From Alphaproteobacteria bacterium (GTDB taxonomy: Bacteria; Pseudomonadota; Alphaproteobacteria; Micavibrionales; CSBR16-224), in contig SKHU01000215.1 in assembly GCA_007116755.1 (NCBI GenBank), forward strand, positions 1 through 6,336: DNA of 6,336 nt. The letters run 5' to 3'. Of the stretch, positions 1 to 5,846 are shown piece by piece (the first letter of the stretch is position 1; each line of letters opens with the position of its first letter). The notes below the pieces were generated by a model, which worked only from the letters and a program-made list of their open reading frames with translations, did not search any database and was not told the DNA's origin. Both the position numbers and the translations under genes were made by a program.

Positions 1-145
1 AGCGCTGCGACCAAACACTGGCGCACAATATCTTTTTCTTTAAGAATTTTTTTTGATCATACCTTCCTTTTCCGTCACAATTAAAGTATTTCATAGCTTC
101 TCGGATTTTGCTTCTTTCCACAGTATCCTTTTCGTTGTTATACAT
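1..145 (-). CDS. Unrecognised protein, N-terminal part, runs off the left edge
   Basis: An open frame on the minus strand from an ATG at 145-143 to the window edge gives 48 codons without a stop. It reads MYNNEKDTVERSK and continues through a lysine-rich stretch with FNCDGKGRYDQKKF at residues 21-34 and a final VWSQR. The peptide is hydrophilic and basic with aromatic residues and has no signal peptide or membrane segment. The start is uncertain. The ATG has AAAGG directly against it with no spacing, whereas the in-frame GTG at 121-119 (residue 9) has AAGGA four bases upstream and is the better-placed start. The sequence is visibly more AT-rich than the genes to its right, which suggests a different origin. 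I recognise no family. It lies downstream of deoA on the same strand, but the 286-bp gap argues against one operon. Confidence 0.45.
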   Translation of the reverse strand, partial: MYNNEKDTVERSKIREAMKYFNCDGKGRYDQKKFLKKKILCASVWSQR

Positions 146-431
146 CCTTTGGAAAAAGCGGGACACAATACATTTTTTGAAAGTCTGGGGATACAAATGT
201 CATTTCTCCAACTCATTATATAATTCATCTTAAGAATTAAACTTTGCGCCGTTTGTGTCAATCCGGCTCCTGTTACGGTTTCGAGAGAATTAATTGTATC
301 GTGTCCCGCTTTTTATAAATACCCTGATTGGTCGTGTCAGATAAAACCCATAATTCTCAAACTTCCAAACCGGAAAACACGCTATTCGATTGATGCCGAG
401 GAAATCCCGACAGCGCAGTGCTCTCCCCCTC
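146..431. other. AT-rich intergenic spacer between deoA and the left-edge gene
   Basis: The spacer follows the deoA stop and precedes the left-edge gene, so it should hold the end of one transcript and the promoter of the next. Its main content is the inverted-repeat pair listed separately. Between the arms is a palindromic ATTATATAAT (215-224), which supplies a perfect TATAAT on either strand (215-220 minus, 219-224 plus), but neither has a good -35 at the right distance. A perfect TTGACA on the minus strand (261-256) has no -10 at usable spacing. No clear intrinsic terminator for deoA is visible, and I see no RNA gene. Confidence 0.5.
153..314. repeat. Pair of 20-bp inverted repeats, possible small non-autonomous mobile element
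   Basis: The left arm at 153-172 reads AAAAAGCGGGACACAATACA. The right arm at 295-314 is its reverse complement with one difference in 20 (A at 167; C at 300 would have to be T). The arms enclose 122 bp of AT-rich sequence with no substantial reading frame, so the unit is 162 bp long with A/T runs at its outer ends. This is the shape of a miniature inverted-repeat element or the remains of an insertion sequence. I see no obvious target-site duplication: the left flank ends in TTTGG and the right flank begins ATAAA. A pair of binding sites for a regulator of the left-edge gene is an alternative, because the left arm lies only 7 bp before that gene's ATG. Confidence 0.5.
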
Positions 432-1757
432 TTACGCCGCGATTTTTTCGCGGACGATTCCGGTCTCGGACGGATTGGCGGTTTCGGTGATTGTTACGGT
501 TTCTGTCAGGGCGGCGGCGGCTTTTTGCCAGTCCTCCTCCGAGGCGGCGTGAATGATGCAAAGCGGCCGCGCGTTTTTGCCGATTGCATCGCCGATCTGC
601 GCAATCTCCGTCAGCCCGACGCTGTGATCAACGCCGTCCTGCGGGCGCGTGCGTCCGCCGCCCATCGCCACAATCGCCAGACCGATTTTGCGCGCATCCA
701 CAGCGGAAAGAATGCCTGCCGTTTCCGGATGAAATTCGCGGATAACGGGGGCGGCTTTCAGATATTTTTCCGGTGCTTCCGTGAAATCCGCCGACCCGCC
801 CAGTACCGTGACCATTTTTGCGAAATGCTCTGCCGCCGCGCCGTTGGCCAGCACGGTTTCGATCATGCCGCGCGCGACATCGTTATCTCTGGCCAGCTTG
901 CCGAGGACAAGAAGCTCGGCGCAAAGCGCCACCGTCACTTCAAACAGGCGCGGGTTCTGCCGTTTTCCGGTCAGGAAATGCACGGCCTCCATCACCTCGA
1001 CGGCGTTTCCGGCGGTTTCGCCCAGCGTCTGGTTCATATCGGTCAAAAGCGCCACGCAGGGCAGACCGCCACCATTGGCGACCTGCACGATGCTGTCGGC
1101 CAGCGCTTTCGCATCGTCGTAATCGCGCATAAACGCGCCTGTGCCGAATTTGACATCCATGACAAGCCCGTTCAGCCCCGCCGCCATTTTTTTGGACAAA
1201 ATCGACGCGGTGATCAGATCGAGCGATTCCACCGTTGCCGTCACGTCGCGAATGCTGTAAATGCGGCGGTCGGCCGGCGCAAGATCGCCCGTTGCGCCGA
1301 TAATCGCACAGCCCGCCTCGCGCACGGCTTTGCGGAACAGCGCATTATCCGGCACGGATTGGTAGCCGGGGATCGCATCCATCTTGTCGAGCGTGCCGCC
1401 CGTATGTCCCAGACCGCGGCCGGAAATCATCGGCACGAAACCGCCGCAGGCGGCAATCACGGGGGCGAGAATCAGGCTGACCTTGTCACCGATACCGCCG
1501 GTGGAATGTTTGTCCAGCACCGGCCCGCCGAAATTTTCATCCGACCAGTCCAGCACCGCCCCCGAATGCGCCATGGCGCGGGTCAGCGCGACGCGCTCGT
1601 TCATCTCCATCTTGCGGAACAACACCGCCATACAGAACGCCGCCACCTGTCCTTCGGTGACGCTGTCATCGGTGACGCCTTTGATAAAAGCATCGATCTC
1701 GTCGGTGCCGAGTTTCTCGCCGTCGCGTTTTTTGCGGATAATTTCCTGTGGCAGCAT
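432..1757 (-). CDS. deoA: Thymidine phosphorylase
   Basis: This cytosolic enzyme (EC 2.4.2.4) splits thymidine, and usually deoxyuridine, with phosphate into the free base and 2-deoxyribose 1-phosphate in pyrimidine salvage and breakdown. The 441-aa product matches the usual length of about 440 aa and resembles E. coli DeoA throughout. Residues 1-70 form the helical domain beginning LPQEIIRKKRDG. The phosphate-binding KHSTGGIGDK is at 83-92. The family signature SGRGLGHTGGTLDKMD is at 112-127. The thymine-contact residues R170, S185 and K189 lie in YSIRD and ASILSKK. A glycine-rich VAMGGGRTRPQD is near the C-terminus. The ATG at 1757 has AAGGAC (1773-1768) ten bases upstream and gives the expected N-terminus. 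The gene is divergent from icd and has no other deo gene beside it here. It appears intact. Confidence 0.97.
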   Translation of the reverse strand: MLPQEIIRKKRDGEKLGTDEIDAFIKGVTDDSVTEGQVAAFCMAVLFRKMEMNERVALTRAMAHSGAVLDWSDENFGGPVLDKHSTGGIGDKVSLILAPVIAACGGFVPMISGRGLGHTGGTLDKMDAIPGYQSVPDNALFRKAVREAGCAIIGATGDLAPADRRIYSIRDVTATVESLDLITASILSKKMAAGLNGLVMDVKFGTGAFMRDYDDAKALADSIVQVANGGGLPCVALLTDMNQTLGETAGNAVEVMEAVHFLTGKRQNPRLFEVTVALCAELLVLGKLARDNDVARGMIETVLANGAAAEHFAKMVTVLGGSADFTEAPEKYLKAAPVIREFHPETAGILSAVDARKIGLAIVAMGGGRTRPQDGVDHSVGLTEIAQIGDAIGKNARPLCIIHAASEEDWQKAAAALTETVTITETANPSETGIVREKIAA

Positions 1758-1880
1758 CTTTGCGGGTGTCCTTTTTAAATCTGATTTGCTTTTAAAAAAT
1801 TCCTGTTTCGTTTATTGTTCAACCATATCGCTTCGGCGAAAAAAAATAAAGACTGGATATCAACCGGCGGGAGGGCGGAA
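1758..1880. promoter_or_regulatory. Divergent intergenic region between deoA and icd
   Basis: These 123 bp separate two genes transcribed away from each other, so both promoters should lie here or overlap the gene starts. The stretch is AT-rich compared with both genes. I cannot pick a convincing -35/-10 pair in either direction. A small hairpin with a UUCG loop (TCGC-TTCG-GCGA, 1828-1839) lies upstream of icd, followed by a run of A on the plus strand. The icd ribosome binding site GGGAGGG (1869-1875) is strong and sits five bases before the ATG at 1881, which fixes that start. Confidence 0.55.
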
Positions 1881-3347
1881 ATGAGCGGAAAAACACCCAT
1901 CACAGTGGCACACGGCGACGGCATCGGGCCGGAGATTATGGCCGCGGTGCTGCGCGTTCTGGATGCAGCAGGCGCGCAGCTTGCGATCGAAACCATCGAC
2001 ATCGGCGAGAAAGTCTATAAAAGCGGTGTGAAATCCGGCATAGCCGACAGCGCGTGGGAATCGCTTTTGCGGACAAAATGCTTTTTGAAAGCGCCGATCA
2101 CCACACCGCAGGGCGGCGGCTTCAAAAGCCTGAATGTCACAGTGCGCAAAACGCTGGGCATGTTCGCCAATATCCGCCCCTGCATTGCCTATGCGCCGTT
2201 TGTCAAAACGCTGCAGCCGAAAATGGATCTGGTGATCGTGCGCGAGAATGAGGAAGACCTTTACGCCGGCATCGAACACCGCCAAACCGACAATACCGTG
2301 CAGGCTTTGAAACTGATTTCGCGTTCGGGTTCCTACAAGATCATCAGCTATGCGTTTGAATATGCGCGCGCGGCGGGGCGCAAAAAAGTCTCCTGCATCA
2401 CCAAGGACAATATCATGAAACTGGCCGACGGGCTGTTTCACAAAATTTTTGACGAGGTTGCCGCCGAATATCCCGACATTGAAAACGATCACTGGATTGT
2501 CGATATCGGCGCGGCACGGATTGCCTCGCGTCCCGAACAGTTTGATGTGATCGTCACGCAGAATCTTTACGGCGATATTCTCTCCGACATTGCCGCAGAG
2601 GTCGCGGGGTCGGTCGGGTTGTGCGGCTCGGCCAATATCGGCAGCAAGGGCGCAATGTTTGAAGCCATCCACGGCAGCGCCCCCGATATTGCCGGACAAG
2701 GCATCGCCAACCCGTCAGGGCTTTTGCACGGCGCGGTGCTGATGCTCCAGCATATCGGGCAAAACCGCACGGCGCAGACGATTCACAACGCATGGCTGAA
2801 AACGCTGGAAGACGGCATCCATACCGGCGAGATCGCGAGCAGGGAACACACGAAAGAAACCGTCGGCACGGAAGGGTTCGCCGATGCGGTGATTGCGCGG
2901 CTGGGCGAAATACCGCAGCGTCTTTCCCCCGTGCATTACGGCGATTCCGAACATTCAAGCTGCATTTCGATTGCCGAAACCGTGCTGCCGCCGAAACAGG
3001 ACAAGGTGCTGGACGGGGTGGATGTGTTCCTCGACTGGTCGGAGACAACACACCCGTCCGATCTGGCCGCACAACTGAACGCCGTTCAGACCGATAAATT
3101 TGCGCTTTCGGTCATTTCAACGCGCGGGCTGAAAGCCTGGCCGGATGCAGTGGATGATTTCAAAATCGCCGATCACTGGTGCTGCCGCTTTACGGCAAAA
3201 GACAGTGCCAAAAATGCCAAACTGAACAACGGTGATATTGCCGCATTGCTGTCCACGCTACATAAAGCGGGATTTGATGTTGTAAAGACCGAGAATCTCT
3301 ACAGCTTTGACGGGCAGCGCGGCTACAGCGTTGCGCAGGGCGAATAA
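1881..3347 (+). CDS. icd: Isocitrate dehydrogenase, long alphaproteobacterial form, probably NAD-dependent
   Basis: The TCA-cycle enzyme oxidises and decarboxylates isocitrate to 2-oxoglutarate in the cytosol. The 488-aa product belongs to the isocitrate/isopropylmalate dehydrogenase family. HGDGIGPEIM is at the N-terminus. Isocitrate-binding S83, N85, R89 and R99 lie in SLNVTVRK...NIRP. R121 and Y128 lie in RENEEDLYAG, and K175 in TKDNIMK. Metal-binding aspartates are D208, D232 and D236 (NLYGDILSD). The coenzyme loop HGSAPDIAGQGIANP starts at 264. Asp269-Ile270 replace the Lys-Tyr of NADP enzymes such as E. coli Icd, so I infer NAD preference. Residues from about 368 to 488 form the extra C-terminal domain (GVDVFLDW to SFDGQRGYS) of the Rickettsia- and Thermus-type enzymes, absent from the E. 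coli type. The strong ribosome binding site at 1869-1875 supports this ATG. The gene is divergent from deoA and convergent with the next gene. Confidence 0.96.
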   Translation: MSGKTPITVAHGDGIGPEIMAAVLRVLDAAGAQLAIETIDIGEKVYKSGVKSGIADSAWESLLRTKCFLKAPITTPQGGGFKSLNVTVRKTLGMFANIRPCIAYAPFVKTLQPKMDLVIVRENEEDLYAGIEHRQTDNTVQALKLISRSGSYKIISYAFEYARAAGRKKVSCITKDNIMKLADGLFHKIFDEVAAEYPDIENDHWIVDIGAARIASRPEQFDVIVTQNLYGDILSDIAAEVAGSVGLCGSANIGSKGAMFEAIHGSAPDIAGQGIANPSGLLHGAVLMLQHIGQNRTAQTIHNAWLKTLEDGIHTGEIASREHTKETVGTEGFADAVIARLGEIPQRLSPVHYGDSEHSSCISIAETVLPPKQDKVLDGVDVFLDWSETTHPSDLAAQLNAVQTDKFALSVISTRGLKAWPDAVDDFKIADHWCCRFTAKDSAKNAKLNNGDIAALLSTLHKAGFDVVKTENLYSFDGQRGYSVAQGE

Positions 3348-3362
3348 ACGGGGCGAATAAAC
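3338..3362 (+). repeat. Short tandem duplication across the icd stop codon
   Basis: GGGCGAATAAAC occurs at 3338-3349 and again at 3351-3362, giving a 13-bp period. The first copy contains the icd stop codon TAA (3345-3347). The second lies in the untranslated region, where the 13-bp shift puts its TAA in another frame. It looks like a recent slippage duplication with no effect on the protein. Confidence 0.7.
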
Positions 3363-3390
3363 ACCAGATTGCTGGCAAACTCCGTCATTT

Positions 3391-3491
3391 TGTCATTGCG
3401 AGCGACCTTAAGGGAGCGCGGCAATCCATAAACTGCCGGTTTTCACTACCTTTCTGGATCGCCACGCCGCTGATCGCGGCTCGCGATGACG
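3391..3491. repeat. Imperfect palindromic intergenic repeat of the GTCATTGCGAGC type
   Basis: The outer arms TGTCATTGCGAGC (3391-3403) and GCTCGCGATGACG (3479-3491) are complementary at 11 of 13 positions, and the two differences would be G-U pairs in plus-strand RNA. The inner arms GCGCGGCAATCCA (3416-3428) and TGGATCGCCACGC (3455-3467) also match at 11 of 13. The unit could fold into a long broken hairpin of about 100 nt. This outer/inner pattern (GTCATTGCGAGC, then GCAATCCA, then the reverse) resembles palindromic repeats scattered between genes in Rickettsia-like and other bacterial genomes. It lies between two convergent genes, where it could also help end or protect both transcripts. 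Only one copy is in this window, so dispersal cannot be shown here. Confidence 0.75.
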
Positions 3492-3532
3492 ATGGAAGAG
3501 TTTGTCAACAGCCTCACCTGTTTTGAAGAATA

Positions 3533-4225
3533 TCAGGGTTTGAAGGAGGATTTGCGCACAACGGCCGGTCCGTTCAGCTTCCGCATTGCGGCGCGTTCTG
3601 CAATATCGTCCTGCATTTTGCACAGCATTTCGAAACTCGGTGTCCACGGCAGTTCTGTGCCCAGCTTTTCCTCGACGCGCTTTTTGGCGACATCATGCTC
3701 GAAAGAGCTGGCATTCTCCAGCGGTGCGCCGCCGTAAAGCCGCGCGATTTCATCCGCCGCATGGCCTTCCGTCACCGCCAGCAGCACGGATTTCACCTGT
3801 GCGGGATCGGAATCATCAATTTCCACCTGATTGAGCTGCGGGTTTTTCTCGCGATACGCATCCCACAACTCGTAAAAACACAAGTGATGAAAGACTTTGA
3901 TTTTGGTTTTGTCGGTCTCCGACGCGTTGCGGTACAGATCGATCAGCGGTTTTGCCGCCGCGGCCTCTTCGGGATAGAATTTATTGGCCGGCGCTTCCGG
4001 CTCGCCGAACATGGCGATTGTATCCATGATTTTTACGAAATTGGCGATATCTGCCGTGTTCAGCCCGGCGGGATCATCGTAAAATTCAAATGCGACCTCT
4101 TCCAGCATGTGACGAATGGCAAAATCGCGCATCGCCGTATCGGCTTTCGGTTTGATAAAATCCTGCGCCCCGGCCTGTTCGGCCATATTGAGCATTTTTT
4201 TCACACGTTTTGCCAGATCGTCCAC
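3533..4225 (-). CDS. Conserved-looking hypothetical protein, 230 aa, soluble and mostly helical
   Basis: I do not recognise this family. The 230-aa product is charged and probably mainly alpha-helical, with no signal peptide or membrane segment, so it is likely cytosolic. Visible parts are a basic N-terminal helix (DDLAKRVKKMLNMAEQ, 2-17), an aromatic helix HHLCFYELWDAYREKNP at 113-129, an acidic turn EIDDSDPAQ at 135-143, and LPWTPSFEMLCKMQDD at 192-207 before a basic tail ending RKSSFKP. There is no obvious catalytic motif, zinc site or nucleotide loop. The start is GTG at 4225-4223, with a GGGGG ribosome binding site five bases upstream; the first in-frame ATG is only at residue 11. Base use resembles deoA, icd and glmM, so it does not look newly acquired. 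It is divergent from glmM and convergent with icd. The near-consensus promoter upstream suggests steady expression. Confidence 0.85.
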   Translation of the reverse strand: MDDLAKRVKKMLNMAEQAGAQDFIKPKADTAMRDFAIRHMLEEVAFEFYDDPAGLNTADIANFVKIMDTIAMFGEPEAPANKFYPEEAAAAKPLIDLYRNASETDKTKIKVFHHLCFYELWDAYREKNPQLNQVEIDDSDPAQVKSVLLAVTEGHAADEIARLYGGAPLENASSFEHDVAKKRVEEKLGTELPWTPSFEMLCKMQDDIAERAAMRKLNGPAVVRKSSFKP

Positions 4226-4284
4226 AATATCCCCCGTCGGTTTTGTATTTCCAAGACTTTTTTCTTTTTCAAAAAGACCCGTTC

Positions 4285-4313
4285 TTTATATCAGTTTTTC
4301 ATAATACTGTCAA
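4285..4313 (-). promoter_or_regulatory. Near-consensus housekeeping (sigma-70 type) promoter for the 230-aa hypothetical gene
   Basis: On the minus strand a perfect -35 TTGACA (4313-4308) is followed after exactly 17 bp by the -10 TATAAA (4290-4285), which differs from TATAAT at one base. Transcription would start near 4278, giving a leader of about 50 nt rich in A before the GGGGG ribosome binding site and GTG start at 4225. Spacing, orientation and distance to the gene all fit. This is the clearest promoter in the window. Confidence 0.75.
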
Positions 4314-4368
4314 TAGGGGATTGCCGCTTTTCCCGCCTGGCAAAAAATGCTAGAATGGTTTTGCATAG

Positions 4369-4397
4369 TTGATTTCTTTGCGGAAAGCCGCTATGCT
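4369..4397 (+). promoter_or_regulatory. Candidate glmM promoter
   Basis: TTGATT (4369-4374) and TATGCT (4392-4397) are separated by 17 bp, each matching the sigma-70 consensus at four of six bases, which would give a leader of roughly 30 nt before glmM. An alternative is the extended -10 TGCTAGAAT (4348-4356), which has only a poor -35 upstream. The gene needs a promoter in this divergent region, but the sequence does not decide between the two. The same bases include an inverted repeat, GCATAG (4363-4368) with CTATGC (4391-4396), enclosing a tight GCGG-AAAG-CCGC hairpin (4380-4391). Confidence 0.3.
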
Positions 4398-4433
4398 CCC
4401 GCCCTAACGGCTCAAAAAAAGAGAAAGATATCC

Positions 4434-5810
4434 ATGACGCGTCAGTATTTTGGAACCGACGGTATCCGCGGCACCGCCAATATCGAACCCATGACTCCCG
4501 AAACCGCGATGCGCGCGGCAATGGCCACGGCGCATGTGCTGCGCGGCGGCGATCACCGCCACAAAGTCGTGATCGGCAAAGATACGCGCCTGTCGGGCTA
4601 TCTGATCGAACCGGCGATGACGGCGGGTTTTATTTCGATGGGGATGGATGTCGTGCTGCTCGGCCCTGTGCCGACCCCTGCCGTTGCCATGCTGACCTGT
4701 TCGCTGCGCGCCGATCTCGGCGTAATGATTTCCGCCTCGCATAACCCGTTTGAGGATAACGGCATCAAACTTTTCGGCGCGGACGGGTATAAGCTTTCCG
4801 ACAATATCGAGATTGAAATCGAAAAATTTATGAACGACCCGAAACTGCCGGAATACCGCGCTGCGCCGGAAAATCTCGGCCGTGCCGCACGTCTGGAAGA
4901 TGAAAGCGGCCGCTATATCGAACATGCCAAAGCCAGTTTCCCGAAAGATTTGCGTCTGGACGGGCTGCGCGTTGTTGTCGATTGCGCCAATGGTGCGGCC
5001 TATAAAACCGCGCCGAAAGTGCTGTGGGAGCTGGGCGCGGATGTGATTGTTCTCTCCGCCTCCCCCAACGGTTTCAACATCAACAAAAACTGCGGCGCGA
5101 CCGATCCGGAAGCTTTGAGTAAAGCTGTTGTACAAAACCGCGCCGATATCGGTATTGCGCTGGACGGCGATGCCGACCGGCTGATTGTTTGCGATGAAAC
5201 CGGCAGCATCATCGACGGCGACCAGCTGATGGCGCTGATTGCGCGCGACTGGCACAAACAGGGGATATTAAAAGGCGGCGCTGTTGTGGCCACCGTCATG
5301 TCCAATCTGGGGCTGGAACGCTATCTGGACACGCTGGGTCTGGGGCTGAAGCGTATGCCGGTCGGCGACCGCTATGTCGTCGATCATATGCGCAGCAACG
5401 GTTATAATCTGGGCGGCGAACAATCGGGGCATATCATCCTCGGCGATTTCGGCACCACCGGCGACGGAACGCTGGCGGCGCTTCAGGTGCTGGGCATTTT
5501 GCGGCGCAGCGGCAAAAAAACCAGTGAAATCTGCCGCATTTTCGAGCCTGTGCCGCAGATTCTCAAAAATATCCGTTTTGAAAACGGCATCAATCTGGAT
5601 ACGCCGGAAGTGGCGGGCTATCTGTCCGACCGTGAAAAGCAGCTCAATGGCGGCGGGCGCATTCTGGTGCGCAAATCCGGCACCGAGCCGCTGATCCGCA
5701 TTATGGCCGAAGGCGACGACCGCGATCTGATCCGGCAGCTGACCGAGGATATTTCCGGCTTTCTTCTGCAACGCGACGGCGCATCCGCCGGAAAAACCTC
5801 CGCCGCCTGA
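4434..5810 (+). CDS. glmM: Phosphoglucosamine mutase
   Basis: GlmM (EC 5.4.2.10) converts glucosamine 6-phosphate to glucosamine 1-phosphate, the step between GlmS and GlmU on the way to UDP-GlcNAc for peptidoglycan and lipopolysaccharide; it acts in the cytosol. The 458-aa product is slightly longer than the usual 445-450. All four domains carry their motifs: the N-terminal FGTDGIRG; the active-site loop SASHNP, with S102 as the serine that must be phosphorylated; the magnesium loop DGDADR at 244-249; the sugar-specificity loop GGEQSGH at 327-333; and the phosphate-binding RKSGTEPLIR starting at 413. The ATG at 4434 starts the family N-terminus, with a weak GAGA ribosome binding site nine bases upstream. 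The last residues (GASAGKTSAA) are a non-conserved tail. In many alphaproteobacteria glmM follows ftsH or folP. Here it stands alone, divergent from an unknown gene, and ends 36 bp from a convergent one. Confidence 0.97.
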   Translation: MTRQYFGTDGIRGTANIEPMTPETAMRAAMATAHVLRGGDHRHKVVIGKDTRLSGYLIEPAMTAGFISMGMDVVLLGPVPTPAVAMLTCSLRADLGVMISASHNPFEDNGIKLFGADGYKLSDNIEIEIEKFMNDPKLPEYRAAPENLGRAARLEDESGRYIEHAKASFPKDLRLDGLRVVVDCANGAAYKTAPKVLWELGADVIVLSASPNGFNINKNCGATDPEALSKAVVQNRADIGIALDGDADRLIVCDETGSIIDGDQLMALIARDWHKQGILKGGAVVATVMSNLGLERYLDTLGLGLKRMPVGDRYVVDHMRSNGYNLGGEQSGHIILGDFGTTGDGTLAALQVLGILRRSGKKTSEICRIFEPVPQILKNIRFENGINLDTPEVAGYLSDREKQLNGGGRILVRKSGTEPLIRIMAEGDDRDLIRQLTEDISGFLLQRDGASAGKTSAA

Positions 5811-5846
5811 TCCGTTTTTTGATCCTGATTGAAATTAAAATTTATG

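Noticed and set aside
138..203. 21-codon minus-strand frame (ATG at 203, stop at 138) overlapping the start of the left-edge gene, a possible leader peptide
   Set aside because: GGAG lies only two bases before the ATG, the peptide has no telling composition, and it crosses the inverted-repeat arm; chance is as likely.
437..453. Hairpin CCGCGA-TTTTT-TCGCGG at the 3' end of deoA, as a possible terminator
   Set aside because: It lies inside the last deoA codons and is not followed by a T run in the direction of deoA transcription; it may stabilise the mRNA end but does not look like an intrinsic terminator.
390..1778. Long open frame (462 codons) on the plus strand opposite deoA
   Set aside because: It is fully antisense to an unmistakable deoA. 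Its translation is rich in Arg, His, Gly and Ala with no family motif, as expected for a shadow of a GC-rich gene.
1860..2699. 279-codon minus-strand frame opposite icd
   Set aside because: It is antisense to intact icd with conserved active-site residues and has no recognisable motif of its own.
3507..3524. Stem-loop AACAG-CCTCAC-CTGTT followed by TT, as a terminator for icd
   Set aside because: A five-bp AT-containing stem with a two-base T extension is too weak to call.
3695..4372. 225-codon plus-strand frame opposite the 230-aa hypothetical gene, running into the glmM upstream region
   Set aside because: The minus-strand frame has a near-consensus promoter, a ribosome binding site and balanced amino-acid use. 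The plus-strand translation is rich in Arg, His, Phe and Ile and covers the promoter region, so it is the less likely gene.
4404..5255. 283-codon minus-strand frame opposite glmM
   Set aside because: It is antisense to glmM, which carries all four family motifs in order.
5811..5846. Possible bidirectional terminator between glmM and the right-edge gene
   Set aside because: The stretch has a T6 run and AT-rich sequence but no GC-rich stem next to it.
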